Assembly (NCBI GenBank): GCA_036278735.1
Contig: DASUKM010000030.1
Location: 1 to 64,000, forward strand
DNA: 64,000 nucleotides
Origin: DASUKM01 sp036278735
GTDB lineage: Bacteria; Acidobacteriota; Vicinamibacteria; Vicinamibacterales; 2-12-FULL-66-21
Reading direction: 5' to 3'
In this document: piece after piece, positions 49,242 to 57,549 of the stretch
Position numbering within the stretch: the first letter of the stretch is position 1
How the letters are laid out: every line of letters starts with the position of its first letter
The notes under the pieces: model-generated
Seen by the model: only the letters and a program-made list of their open reading frames with translations
The model's database searches: none
Told to the model about the DNA's origin: nothing
Made by a program: the position numbers and the translations under genes

Positions 49242-51644
49242 CTATTCCGTCCTCAACGCGACCAACGGATCGACCGCCATCGCCCGGCGCGCGGGTACGT
49301 AGCTGGCCACGAGCGCGACGAGCGCGAGGAACACGGCGACCACGACGAAACTGAGCGGATCGGTCGCGCTCACGTTGTAGAGAATCGTTGCGACGAACCG
49401 CGTGATGCCAAACGATCCGGCGAGCCCGAGCACGACGCCGAGCATCGCGAGACGGCCGCCCTGCGCCAGGACCAGCGCCAGCACGTCGCGCCGGCCGGCG
49501 CCGAGCGCCATCCGGACGCCGATCTCGGAGGTCCGCTGCGCCACCGAATACGACAGCACGCCGTAGACGCCGACGGCCGCGAGCAGCAGCGCGACGAGTC
49601 CCCACATCGAGAACATCCAGCCGAACAGCCGGTATTGCCAGTAGCCGCGTTCGCGCAGCGTCTCCATGGTCGAGACCTGGAACACGGCAATCGACGGATC
49701 GGCGCGCCGAATCTGCTGGCGCACCGCGCCTGCGAGCTCGGAAGGATCGCCGGCGGTCCGGATCGTCAGGCCGGTGTTGGGGAACGCCCCGTAGACGAAC
49801 GGCACGTAGGCGCACGGATCGATCGGCTGGTTGTCGTCGAGTTCGCCGTGCCGGAAGTCCGGTACGACGCCGACGATGGTGAACCAGTCCGTCTTGTCCT
49901 TGACGCGAAACCGGTGGCCGAGCGGGTCGGCGTGGGGCCACAGCTTTTTCACCATCGCCTGATTCACGAGGGCGACGGGCGTCCGGGCGCGCGCTTCCGC
50001 GTCGGTGATGTCGCGGCCGCGCACGACCGGCAGGCCCAGAACGCGCAGCATGTGCGGCGTGACGGCCGTGAAGCCGACGTTTGGCTCCTCGCCCGCGAGA
50101 GTCGTCCGGTTTTCGATCAGAATGTCGGCGTCGCTGCCGCCGCCGCTGAGCGGCACCATGTTGGACGCAAACGCCGCCTGCACGCCGGGCAGCGCTTCGA
50201 CGCGGGTGACGATGTCGTCGACGCGCTGGGTCTTGGATTCGTCGGTCGGGAACTGCTCCTCGGGCAGATAGAACCGCAGCGTCAGCAGCGGCTTCGCGTC
50301 GAACCCGCCGCTCGCCTCCTGCAGGTTCAGGAAGCTGCGCACGAACAGCGACGCGCCGACGAGCAGCACGAGCGAGAGCGCGACTTCGCCGACCACGAGC
50401 ACGTTGCGGATCCAGGCCTGCCCGCCGCCTGCGGTGCCGCGGCCCCCTTCCTTCAGCGTCTCCTGCAGGTTGGCCTTCGACGCCTGGATCGCGGGTACGA
50501 GCCCGAAGAGGATCCCGGTCAGCAGCGCCATCGCGAGCGTGTACGCGAACGCGCGGCCGTTCAGCTCCCAGTGAACGAAGTACGGCATGGCGTCGAGCGG
50601 CATCGACGCGTTCAGCCAGCGCATGGCGATCCAGGCGATCGCCATCCCGAGGGGCACGCTGAGCAGACCGACGAGCACACTCTCGGTGAGCAGTTGCCGG
50701 AGGATGCGGGAACGGCCTGCACCGAGCGCGGTACGAATCGAGATCTCGCGCGCACGCGTCGACGCGCGGGCGAGCATCAGGTTCGCGACGTTGAAGCAGG
50801 CGATCAGCAGCACGAAGGTGACCGCCCCCATCATCGCGGTGATGATCGTGCGGACGTCGGACGGAATCGCCCACTCCGCCACGGGCTGGACGTACGCGCC
50901 CCAGCCGTGGTTCGTCTGCGGATACGCCACAGCCAGCCGGGCGGCGACCGCGTCCGCTTCCTGACGCGCGCGCTCCAGCGGGACCTCCGGCTTCAAGCGC
51001 CCGAACACCTGCAGGTCGCGCGCGTCGCGAGGGTCGGATGCCGCGTATTCGGCGAGCGGCAGCCACACGTCATGGTCCCTCGGGAATCGAAAATGCGGCG
51101 GCATGATGCCGACGACGGTGTGCGGGCGCGAGTTGACGAGAATGGATCGCCCCAGGAGCGAGCGGTCGGCCCGATACCGGAGACGCCAGACGCTGTCGCT
51201 GAGCATCACCACCGGCTCCGCGCCAGGCTTGTCGTCGTCGGCGCGGAACACGCGGCCGAGCTGCGGCGCGACGCCGAGCATCGGAAACAGCTCGTGCCCG
51301 ATCGCGGCCCCGGAGTAGCGCTGTGGGTCCAGTTGATCGCCGAGCGTGAAACTGCGGGTCTCGAGCCCGGCCAGGGCCGCATACGAGGTCGAGCGCTCGC
51401 GCCAGTCCTTCACGTCCAGCCAGGACAGATTGCCGCGACGGATTCCGCTGCGCTGGTTCGTGCTGCGCAGCACGATGAGCCGGCCGGGGTCGCGATACGG
51501 CAGCGGCTGGATCAGCACGCCGTCCACGACGCTGAACATCATCGTGTTGAGGCCGATGCCGATCGCGAGGCAGAGGACTGCAATCGCGGTGACCGCCTTG
51601 TTGCGGCCGATGGTCCTCAGGCCGAATGTAATGTCCTGCAGCAT
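49242..51644 (-). CDS. ADOP-type duplicated FtsX permease (second copy)
   Basis: An 800-residue permease of the same ADOP group as the 43205 gene. It starts MLQDITFGLRTIGRNKAVT and has GIGLNTMMFSVVDGVLI, then two MacB-like halves with SIRTALGAGRSRILRQLLTE and GVRMALGAGRRDVLALVLAQ. The N-terminus and the periplasmic domains differ much from the other copy, so they are paralogues rather than a recent duplication. No ATPase gene is adjacent. TATAGC about 30 nt before the start could be a -10. Confidence 0.93.
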   Translation of the reverse strand: MLQDITFGLRTIGRNKAVTAIAVLCLAIGIGLNTMMFSVVDGVLIQPLPYRDPGRLIVLRSTNQRSGIRRGNLSWLDVKDWRERSTSYAALAGLETRSFTLGDQLDPQRYSGAAIGHELFPMLGVAPQLGRVFRADDDKPGAEPVVMLSDSVWRLRYRADRSLLGRSILVNSRPHTVVGIMPPHFRFPRDHDVWLPLAEYAASDPRDARDLQVFGRLKPEVPLERARQEADAVAARLAVAYPQTNHGWGAYVQPVAEWAIPSDVRTIITAMMGAVTFVLLIACFNVANLMLARASTRAREISIRTALGAGRSRILRQLLTESVLVGLLSVPLGMAIAWIAMRWLNASMPLDAMPYFVHWELNGRAFAYTLAMALLTGILFGLVPAIQASKANLQETLKEGGRGTAGGGQAWIRNVLVVGEVALSLVLLVGASLFVRSFLNLQEASGGFDAKPLLTLRFYLPEEQFPTDESKTQRVDDIVTRVEALPGVQAAFASNMVPLSGGGSDADILIENRTTLAGEEPNVGFTAVTPHMLRVLGLPVVRGRDITDAEARARTPVALVNQAMVKKLWPHADPLGHRFRVKDKTDWFTIVGVVPDFRHGELDDNQPIDPCAYVPFVYGAFPNTGLTIRTAGDPSELAGAVRQQIRRADPSIAVFQVSTMETLRERGYWQYRLFGWMFSMWGLVALLLAAVGVYGVLSYSVAQRTSEIGVRMALGAGRRDVLALVLAQGGRLAMLGVVLGLAGSFGITRFVATILYNVSATDPLSFVVVAVFLALVALVASYVPARRAMAVDPLVALRTE

Positions 51645-51712
51645 GGGCCCTCGCGCGAGCCGCGGGGCAGCTCGACCGCTGTAACGCTATACGGGGCAAC
51701 GCCGAGGGTGGT

Positions 51713-52171
51713 TCAGAAGCCCCGCAGGAGCGGGCGGCCGTTCGGCACACCGGGCCACGGGATCGACAGCACGATCAGGACGAAGGCGATGACGAAGAAG
51801 AGAAGCGCCGTGCGGCCGCGCCGCTCCGGGGGCCTGCGGTCCAGACGTGCGCGGCCGATGTGGGCCAGGACGAGGGCGATGATCATGCCGGTCTCGTGCT
51901 CCACCGACCAATACCGCAGCGTATCGTTCCGCATCGCGCCACCGAAGTCGTGCAGCGCCGCGCGGGTGATGGGGCTCAGGATGAAGTAGAGCAGCAGCCC
52001 GAGCAGGAACTGGACGTCGAGCGCGATGGTGAACCCGAGCGCGGCGCGGCCGTCGACAGGCCGCCACTGCCGGCGTTGCGCCGCGGCGGCTGCCCGGACG
52101 ATCGCGAGGACGCCCGCAATCAGGACGGCCCAGCGGACCCACGAGTGCAGGACCAGGACGGCGTGGTACAT
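51713..52171 (-). CDS. Four-helix membrane protein with conserved-looking histidines
   Basis: A 152-residue protein with four transmembrane segments (about 13-28, 50-68, 92-107, 120-137). VLVLHSWVRWAVL and SVEHETGMIIALVLAHIG place His residues in helices 1 and 3, and it ends IPWPGVPNGRPL. The pattern resembles small b-type cytochrome or CopD-like membrane proteins, but I cannot name a family. TATGAT lies exactly 6 nt before the ATG. Confidence 0.75.
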   Translation of the reverse strand: MYHAVLVLHSWVRWAVLIAGVLAIVRAAAAAQRRQWRPVDGRAALGFTIALDVQFLLGLLLYFILSPITRAALHDFGGAMRNDTLRYWSVEHETGMIIALVLAHIGRARLDRRPPERRGRTALLFFVIAFVLIVLSIPWPGVPNGRPLLRGF

Positions 52172-52177
52172 GCGGGG

Positions 52178-52183
52178 ATCATA
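52178..52183 (-). promoter_or_regulatory. TATGAT box, 6 nt before ATG (leaderless)
   Basis: On the minus strand TATGAT ends 6 nt before the ATG at 52171. The interval CCCCGC holds no ribosome site. Confidence 0.6.
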
Positions 52184-52189
52184 CTCTCA

Positions 52190-52255
52190 GGTTCAGGGTT
52201 CCGGGTTGCCGGGTTCCGGGTTTCGTTCCGGGTTCCGGGTTCCGGGTCGGTTCCG
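52190..52255. repeat. GGTTCCG heptamer array
   Basis: About nine 7-bp units, GGTTCAG, GGTTCCG, GGTTGCC and GGGTTCC among them, with two 1-bp phase shifts. The array fills the gap between two divergent TAnnnT boxes, at 52178 and 52263. Confidence 0.82.
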
Positions 52256-52262
52256 GAACGAC

Positions 52263-52268
52263 TACAGT
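52263..52268 (+). promoter_or_regulatory. TACAGT box, 6 nt before ATG (leaderless)
   Basis: TACAGT ends 6 nt before the ATG at 52275. Confidence 0.58.
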
Positions 52269-52274
52269 AGGACC

Positions 52275-53159
52275 ATGCGCATTGCGTTTATCGGGCTCGG
52301 CAACATGGGCCGGCCCATGGCCAGGAATCTGCTCGACGCCGGGCTCGACCTGATCGTCTTCAACCGCACCCGAGCGCATGCGAACGCGCTCGCGGCGCTG
52401 GGCGCGGGGGCCGCCGGGTCGGCGGCCGCGGCGGCGGCCGACGCCGACGTCCTCATCACCATGCTCTCCGACGACCAGGCCCTCGCCCAGGTGATGGACC
52501 GCGACGGCGCGCTCCATGCGCTCCGCCGCGGGGCGACCCACGTCTCGATGAGCACCATCAGCGTCGCCGCCTCGCGCGATCTCGCCGATCGTCACGCCGC
52601 CGCGGGTCACGCGTACGTGGCGGCACCGGTGTTCGGGCGGCCCGATGCCGCCGCCGCGAAGATGCTGTTCATCGTCGCGGCGGGCCCCGTCCTCGCGATC
52701 GATCGCTGCCATCCGCTGTTCGACGCGATGGGCCAGCGGACGTTCATCGTCGGAGAAGACGCGCCGCTGGCCAACCTCGTGAAGTTGAGCGGCAATTTCC
52801 TGCTCGCGTCCGTGATCGAGAGCCTGGCGGAGGCCTTCGCGCTCACGCGCAAGGCGGGCGTCGATCCGCTGCAGTATCTCGAGGTGCTGACGAGCACGCT
52901 GTTCGGCGCACCGGTGTATCGGTCGTATGGCGGCATGATCGCGCGCGGTGAGTACGAGCCGGCCGGCTTCCGCCTGCCGCTCGGCCTGAAGGACGTGACG
53001 CTGGCGCTGGCCGCGGCGGACGCGTCCGGCGTCCCGATGCCGATCGCGGACCTGGTCCGGCGCCGGATGGAAACCGCCATGGCGCGCGGCCTGGAACGTG
53101 CGGATTGGGCGGTGCTCGGCCGGGTGGCCGCGGAAGATGCCGGGCTGCATCGCCCCTGA
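52275..53159 (+). CDS. 3-hydroxyisobutyrate dehydrogenase family NAD(P) oxidoreductase
   Basis: A 294-residue beta-hydroxyacid dehydrogenase. The cofactor motif FIGLGNMGRPMARNL begins at residue 5, the substrate loop is HVSMSTISVA, and the catalytic lysine is in NLVKLSGNFLL (near residue 172). The C-terminal helical domain has LPLGLKDVTLALAAAD. Family members act on 3-hydroxyisobutyrate, tartronate semialdehyde or glyoxylate; the choice is open. The start is set by the Rossmann fold and promoter spacing. Confidence 0.88.
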   Translation: MRIAFIGLGNMGRPMARNLLDAGLDLIVFNRTRAHANALAALGAGAAGSAAAAAADADVLITMLSDDQALAQVMDRDGALHALRRGATHVSMSTISVAASRDLADRHAAAGHAYVAAPVFGRPDAAAAKMLFIVAAGPVLAIDRCHPLFDAMGQRTFIVGEDAPLANLVKLSGNFLLASVIESLAEAFALTRKAGVDPLQYLEVLTSTLFGAPVYRSYGGMIARGEYEPAGFRLPLGLKDVTLALAAADASGVPMPIADLVRRRMETAMARGLERADWAVLGRVAAEDAGLHRP

Positions 53160-53172
53160 CGACCCGAGTCCG

Positions 53173-53679
53173 TCAGAGACGGCTCCAGAACAGCAGCACG
53201 AACCCGGGGAAGAACGCGCCGGCCCAGACCAACATCAGCCGGGCGAGGCTCGGATCCTTCATCGATCGCTCCGGCCACACCGCGTTCAGCGCGTAGAACA
53301 CCACCCCGGACACGATGGCCGCGAGCGCGCCGCGCAGCACCGCGTTCTCGACGCGCGATGTCCCGGCGAGCAGCATCTCCAGCAGGGCGAAGCCGATCCA
53401 GAAGAGTGCGAGCCCCACGCCGAGCGCCCCGGCCCCGAGCGCCGGCGCCAGCAGCACGTACACGGCGCCGACGAGCAGCCCGATCAGCAGCCCGCTCATC
53501 GTGCCGATCATCAACTGGCGCGCGCGCGCGCCGACGAGGCCGCCGATGCAGTAGCCAATCAGCACCGCCCGGCCGAGCGCGTACAGCGGACGGGCCTGCA
53601 GTTCGAACGCGATCATCGCGTAGTCCGCCAGCGTGTTGATGCCGCCGAGGATGGCCGCGGCGGCCAGCGCTTCCATCAT
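53173..53679 (-). CDS. Hypothetical polytopic membrane protein (168 aa)
   Basis: A 168-residue protein, mostly hydrophobic, with about five transmembrane segments: for example LMIGTMSGLLIGLLVGAVYV, LGVGLALFWIGFALLEML and a last one near LMLVWAGAFFPGFVLL. No motif is recognised. It converges on the dehydrogenase gene with a 13-nt gap. Two adjacent ATGs (53679, 53676) can start it; CATAAT about 16 nt upstream could be a -10. Confidence 0.65.
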   Translation of the reverse strand: MMEALAAAAILGGINTLADYAMIAFELQARPLYALGRAVLIGYCIGGLVGARARQLMIGTMSGLLIGLLVGAVYVLLAPALGAGALGVGLALFWIGFALLEMLLAGTSRVENAVLRGALAAIVSGVVFYALNAVWPERSMKDPSLARLMLVWAGAFFPGFVLLFWSRL

Positions 53680-53791
53680 GGGTTGGGGTCCCCCGATTAT
53701 GGCCGCCTGGCGGGCCCTGTCAACATGCGATGACGAGCGTCGGGTCCGTGCTGGCAGAGGGACCACCGCTCCCGTGCGCGCCGGGTGGAGG

Positions 53792-53797
53792 TATCCT
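53792..53797 (+). promoter_or_regulatory. TATCCT box, 6 nt before ATG (leaderless)
   Basis: TATCCT ends 6 nt before ATG 53804. The identical hexamer with identical spacing precedes the next gene at 54212. GGAGG sits upstream of the box, outside any leaderless transcript. Confidence 0.58.
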
Positions 53798-53803
53798 GTC
53801 CGC

Positions 53804-54187
53804 ATGAGCACCACGACCGATATCGGCGCGATCGTCTGGCAGGATCTGACGGTCGAGGACGCCGAGCGGTTGCGGGCATTCTATGAAGGGGTCGCCGGCT
53901 GGACCTCGGCGCCCGTCGCGATGGCGGGCTACACCGACTACACGATGCACGCCGGGGGCATGCCGGTTGCCGGCATCTGCCATGCGCGAGGCGCCAATGC
54001 CGACCTGCCGCGGCAATGGCTGCTGTACGTCACCGTCGCCGATCTCGAACACAGCATCGCCGCGTGCGTGCGGCTCGGCGGACGGGTGGTCGCACCTCCC
54101 CGCGGCATGAGCGGCGGCCGCTTCTGCGTCATCGAGGACCCCGCCGGCGCGGTCAGCGCGCTCTACCAGCCGCCGGACGCGGCGTAG
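53804..54187 (+). CDS. VOC-family (glyoxalase/bleomycin-resistance fold) protein
   Basis: A 127-residue protein with two beta-alpha-beta-beta-beta units: VWQDLTVEDAERLRAFYEGV at the N-terminus and LLYVTVADLEHSIAACVRLG in the second half. GGRFCVIEDPAGAVSALYQP ends the fold. The metal-ligand pattern is incomplete, so catalytic activity is uncertain. Many such proteins act as small-molecule binders. Confidence 0.82.
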   Translation: MSTTTDIGAIVWQDLTVEDAERLRAFYEGVAGWTSAPVAMAGYTDYTMHAGGMPVAGICHARGANADLPRQWLLYVTVADLEHSIAACVRLGGRVVAPPRGMSGGRFCVIEDPAGAVSALYQPPDAA

Positions 54188-54211
54188 TGAAACAAGAGAG
54201 CGGTCGTGTTG

Positions 54212-54217
54212 TATCCT
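54212..54217 (+). promoter_or_regulatory. TATCCT box, 6 nt before ATG (leaderless)
   Basis: TATCCT ends 6 nt before ATG 54224 and decides this start over an upstream TTG at 54206, which would lie inside the box region. Confidence 0.58.
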
Positions 54218-54223
54218 CCCCCG

Positions 54224-56854
54224 ATGCAGCGAACAATCGGAGCGCTTGCCGTGGCCGTCCTCCTGGCGGCCGTGGGCGTCCAGACGCAGGCCGCGGCCAT
54301 TCCAACCCCTGAATCCGTCCTCGGCTACCGGGTGGGCGCCGACTACAAACTGGCCACCTACGACGATGCCCTCGGATATTTCCGGAAGCTGGCGGCGGCG
54401 AGCGATCGGATCAGGCTGGTGCAGGTCGAGGGAAAGACCTCCTACGGGCACGACTGGTATTACGCGATCGTCTCGAGCCCCGACAACCTGAAGAATCTGG
54501 AGAAATACCGCGGTATTTCGCAGCGGCTCGCGCACCCGCAGGGGCTCACCGACGCCGAAGCGCATCAGCTCGCGCGCGAGGGGAAGGCGATCGTCCACAT
54601 CGACGGCGGGCTGCATGCGACAGAGGTGGCGGGACCGCAGCACACGATGCAGCTCGCGTACGACATCCTGAGCCGCGCCGACGACCCGGCCATCGCGCCG
54701 ATTCTCGACAACGTGATCTTCATCCTCTGGCCCACGATCAACCCGGACGGCCAGAACATCGTCGCCAACTGGTATCGATCGAATGTCGGGACGCCGTACG
54801 AGGTCGCCCCGCTGCCCGAGCTGTATCAGCGGTACATCGGGCACGACAACAACCGCGACGCCTACATGCTGAACATGATCGAGTCGCGCGAGATCGAGCG
54901 CACGTGGCGGCACTGGGAGCCGCAGATCGTCTACGTGCACCACCAGAGCGCGCCGTTTCCGACGCGCATCTGGCTGCCGCCGTTCGCCGAGCCGATCGCG
55001 CCGGAGGTCCCGCCGCTGATGTCGCGGACGGTCAACATGATCGGCATGGCGATCGCCGAGGGCCTCGAGGAGCACGGCCAGCCCGGGGCCACGCACATGG
55101 GCACCGGTTTCGACGCGTGGTATCCCGGCTACATCGATTACATGCCGATGCTCCAGAACGAGAACGCGTTCTGGACCGAAACCGCGCTCTACCGCTACGC
55201 CACGCCGCACTTCTATACGCTGAACGATTTCCCCCCCGGCGACCGCTCGCTTCGCTCGGAGTCGCTGTATCCGAGCCCCTGGACCGGCGGCTGGTGGCGG
55301 CTGCGCGACGCGGTCGAGTACATGGAAACGGCCTCGCTGTCGGTCCTGGACTATGCCGCCAAGTACCGCGAAAGCCTGCTCTATAACCGGTATCAGGCGG
55401 GACGCGATCAGATCCGCAAGTACGAACACGAGCCGCCGTACGCGTACCTCGTTCCGCAGCAGCAGCGCGATCCGGTAGCCGCCGTGGAGCTGCTGCGCCG
55501 CCTCGCCTTCGACGGCATCCGTGTCTCGCAGCTCACGACCGCCGCGCGACACGACGGCCTCACGTATCCGGCGGGCACCTGGGTCATTCCCATGAACCAG
55601 GAGTTCGCCGACCTCGCGAAGCAGCTGCTCGAAGTGCAGCACTATCCCGATCTGCGCGAATTCCCTGATGGCCCCCCCGAGCAGCCGTACGACGCCGCCG
55701 GCTGGACGCTCCCCTACCAGATGGACGTCCGCGTCGTCGAAGCGCGACAGCCGTTGACGGAGGCGTTCAAGAAGGCGATGGCGCCGCTCGGATCGCCGGA
55801 GCCGCCGGCCGGAGCCGGCGTCGACGACGCCACGTTCGACAGCGTGGCGGCCCCCGGGTTCGACAGCAATCCCGTCGCGCACGCGATCGTGCCGCCGGCC
55901 GGAGGCGTGACTGGCACGGGACCGGCCCTTGCCGTCGACCCGGCGCAGAACAACGCGTTCCGCGCGGTGAACGCCGCGTGGAACGCCGGCGCGACGGTGC
56001 GATTCGCCGGCGGCCGGTACATCATCGACGGGGCGTCGGCCGCCTTCGTCGACGGCCAGGTGCAATCGCTCGCGCTGCGCGCCGAACGCGTCGCGGCGGC
56101 GGGCACCGTCCTGAAGCGGCCGCGCCTCGCGCTGTATCAGCCGTGGACCGCGAACATGGACACGGGCTGGACGACGTGGCTGCTGGAGCGGTACGGGTTC
56201 ACGTTCACGCCGCTTCACAACGCCGACGTACAGTCGGGCTCGCTGCGCGATCGCTACGACGTGATCCTGATCGCCGACGATCGTCCAAGGTCCCTGATGG
56301 AGGGATTCGCGGAGGGCACGGTACCCCCGCGGTACGCCGGCGGCCTCGGGGCCGAAGGGGTCCGGGCGCTCGATGCGTTCGTGCGGAACGGCGGCACGCT
56401 CGTCTGTTTGAACAACAGCAGCGTCTTCGCCATCGATCAATTGCACCTGCCGGTCCGCAACGTGGTCGCCGGGCTGAAACGGCAGCAGTTCTTCGCGAGC
56501 GGATCGCTGCTGGAAGTGATCCCGGATACGACACACCCCGTGATGGCCGGAATGCCGCCGCGCGCCTCGATCTTCTTCGACGACAGCCCGGTCTTCGCCC
56601 CGGCCGACGGCTTTGCCGGCGACATCCTCGCGAAGTATCAGACAGCGGGATCGCCGCTGATGTCGGGGTACCTGCTTGGCGAGTCGCACCTGCACGGCAT
56701 GGCGGCCGCCGTCGACGTGAAGCACGGCGACGGTCACGTCGTCCTGATCGGCTTCCGTCCGCAGTGGCGCGGCCAGCCGTTCGGCACGTTCCGCGTGCTG
56801 TTCAACGCGGCGCTCTTCAGCAGGCCCGCGGCGGACGCGAACCCCTCGCACTGA
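54224..56854 (+). CDS. Secreted M14-family zinc carboxypeptidase
   Basis: An 876-residue exported peptidase. A signal peptide ends near VGVQTQAAA. The M14 domain lies at about 25-400: zinc ligands in DGGLHATEVAG (HxxE, near residue 131) and YVHHQSAPFP (His), after the N-terminal GKTSYGHDWYYA stretch. The rest, to residue 876, is a long C-terminal region with a glutamine-amidotransferase-like sheet (LICLNNSS-like pattern GGTLVCLNNSSVF). Such large M14 enzymes are common in Acidobacteria and Bacteroidetes. Substrate specificity cannot be read. Confidence 0.88.
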   Translation: MQRTIGALAVAVLLAAVGVQTQAAAIPTPESVLGYRVGADYKLATYDDALGYFRKLAAASDRIRLVQVEGKTSYGHDWYYAIVSSPDNLKNLEKYRGISQRLAHPQGLTDAEAHQLAREGKAIVHIDGGLHATEVAGPQHTMQLAYDILSRADDPAIAPILDNVIFILWPTINPDGQNIVANWYRSNVGTPYEVAPLPELYQRYIGHDNNRDAYMLNMIESREIERTWRHWEPQIVYVHHQSAPFPTRIWLPPFAEPIAPEVPPLMSRTVNMIGMAIAEGLEEHGQPGATHMGTGFDAWYPGYIDYMPMLQNENAFWTETALYRYATPHFYTLNDFPPGDRSLRSESLYPSPWTGGWWRLRDAVEYMETASLSVLDYAAKYRESLLYNRYQAGRDQIRKYEHEPPYAYLVPQQQRDPVAAVELLRRLAFDGIRVSQLTTAARHDGLTYPAGTWVIPMNQEFADLAKQLLEVQHYPDLREFPDGPPEQPYDAAGWTLPYQMDVRVVEARQPLTEAFKKAMAPLGSPEPPAGAGVDDATFDSVAAPGFDSNPVAHAIVPPAGGVTGTGPALAVDPAQNNAFRAVNAAWNAGATVRFAGGRYIIDGASAAFVDGQVQSLALRAERVAAAGTVLKRPRLALYQPWTANMDTGWTTWLLERYGFTFTPLHNADVQSGSLRDRYDVILIADDRPRSLMEGFAEGTVPPRYAGGLGAEGVRALDAFVRNGGTLVCLNNSSVFAIDQLHLPVRNVVAGLKRQQFFASGSLLEVIPDTTHPVMAGMPPRASIFFDDSPVFAPADGFAGDILAKYQTAGSPLMSGYLLGESHLHGMAAAVDVKHGDGHVVLIGFRPQWRGQPFGTFRVLFNAALFSRPAADANPSH

Positions 56855-56860
56855 GACGCC

Positions 56861-57520
56861 GTGTCACCATCTCTGATTGTCTTCGACCTCGATGGCACGC
56901 TCGTCGATTCCCGGCAGGACCTGGCCGACGCCGCAAACGTCCTGATCCGGGAGCACGGCGGCTCGCCGCTGCCGGTCGAGGCGGTCGCGGCGATGGTTGG
57001 GGAAGGGGCGGCGGTGCTCGTGCGTCGAGCGCTGACCGCCGCCGGACTCGAACCGCACGCTCCGGGGGCCGTCGCCCGTTATCTGGCGCTCTACGACGAA
57101 CGGCTGCTGAACCACACGATGGTGTACGACGGCATCCCCGAAGCGCTCGCTGCGCTCCAGCCACGCGCAACGCTGGCCGTGCTGACGAACAAGCCGGCGG
57201 AGGCCGCGCGACGAGTGCTCGCGGGACTCGACATCGCGCGCGCGTTCCGGTGGGTGTTCGGCGGCGACGGCCCGCTGCCGCGGAAGCCGGATCCCGCGGG
57301 TCTCCTGGAACTGGTGCGGCTGTCCGGCGCGACGGCTGTTGATACCGTCATGGTCGGCGACTCGGCGGTCGATCTGCGAACCGCGCGCGCCGCCGGCACG
57401 CGCGTGTGCCTCGCACGATACGGATTCGGGTACCGCATCGACGCCGCGGAGCTCACGGCCCACGATCTGATCGCCGACGCGCCGGCGGATCTGCCGCGGA
57501 CTCTCGGCTTTGGGCTTTAG
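56861..57520 (+). CDS. gph: HAD-family phosphatase (phosphoglycolate phosphatase-like)
   Basis: A 219-residue HAD hydrolase. Motif I is FDLDGTLVDS with nucleophile Asp and its partner, motif II is VLTNKP, and motifs III and IV are in PRKPDP and MVGDSAVDL. The alpha-helical cap between motifs I and II fits Gph. GTG start at 56861, 6 nt after the M14 stop. The last residues GFGL and the TAG stop are encoded by GGCTTTG-GGCTTTA heptamers. The substrate is probably 2-phosphoglycolate, but other sugar phosphates are possible. Confidence 0.85.
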   Translation: MSPSLIVFDLDGTLVDSRQDLADAANVLIREHGGSPLPVEAVAAMVGEGAAVLVRRALTAAGLEPHAPGAVARYLALYDERLLNHTMVYDGIPEALAALQPRATLAVLTNKPAEAARRVLAGLDIARAFRWVFGGDGPLPRKPDPAGLLELVRLSGATAVDTVMVGDSAVDLRTARAAGTRVCLARYGFGYRIDAAELTAHDLIADAPADLPRTLGFGL

Positions 57521-57540
57521 GCTTTGGGCTTTGGGCTTTG
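57506..57540. repeat. GGCTTTG/GGCTTTA heptamer array supplying a stop codon
   Basis: Five units, GGCTTTG, GGCTTTA and then three GGCTTTG, overlapping the end of the phosphatase gene. TAG at 57518-57520 forms across the GGCTTTA-GGCTTTG border. The convergent IMPDH gene ends 9 nt after the array. Confidence 0.88.
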
Positions 57541-57549
57541 GGAAAATGC

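Noticed and set aside
43205..51644. A genomic island spanning the ADOP permeases
   Set aside because: Codon use and GC content look the same as in the flanks, and no mobility genes are present.
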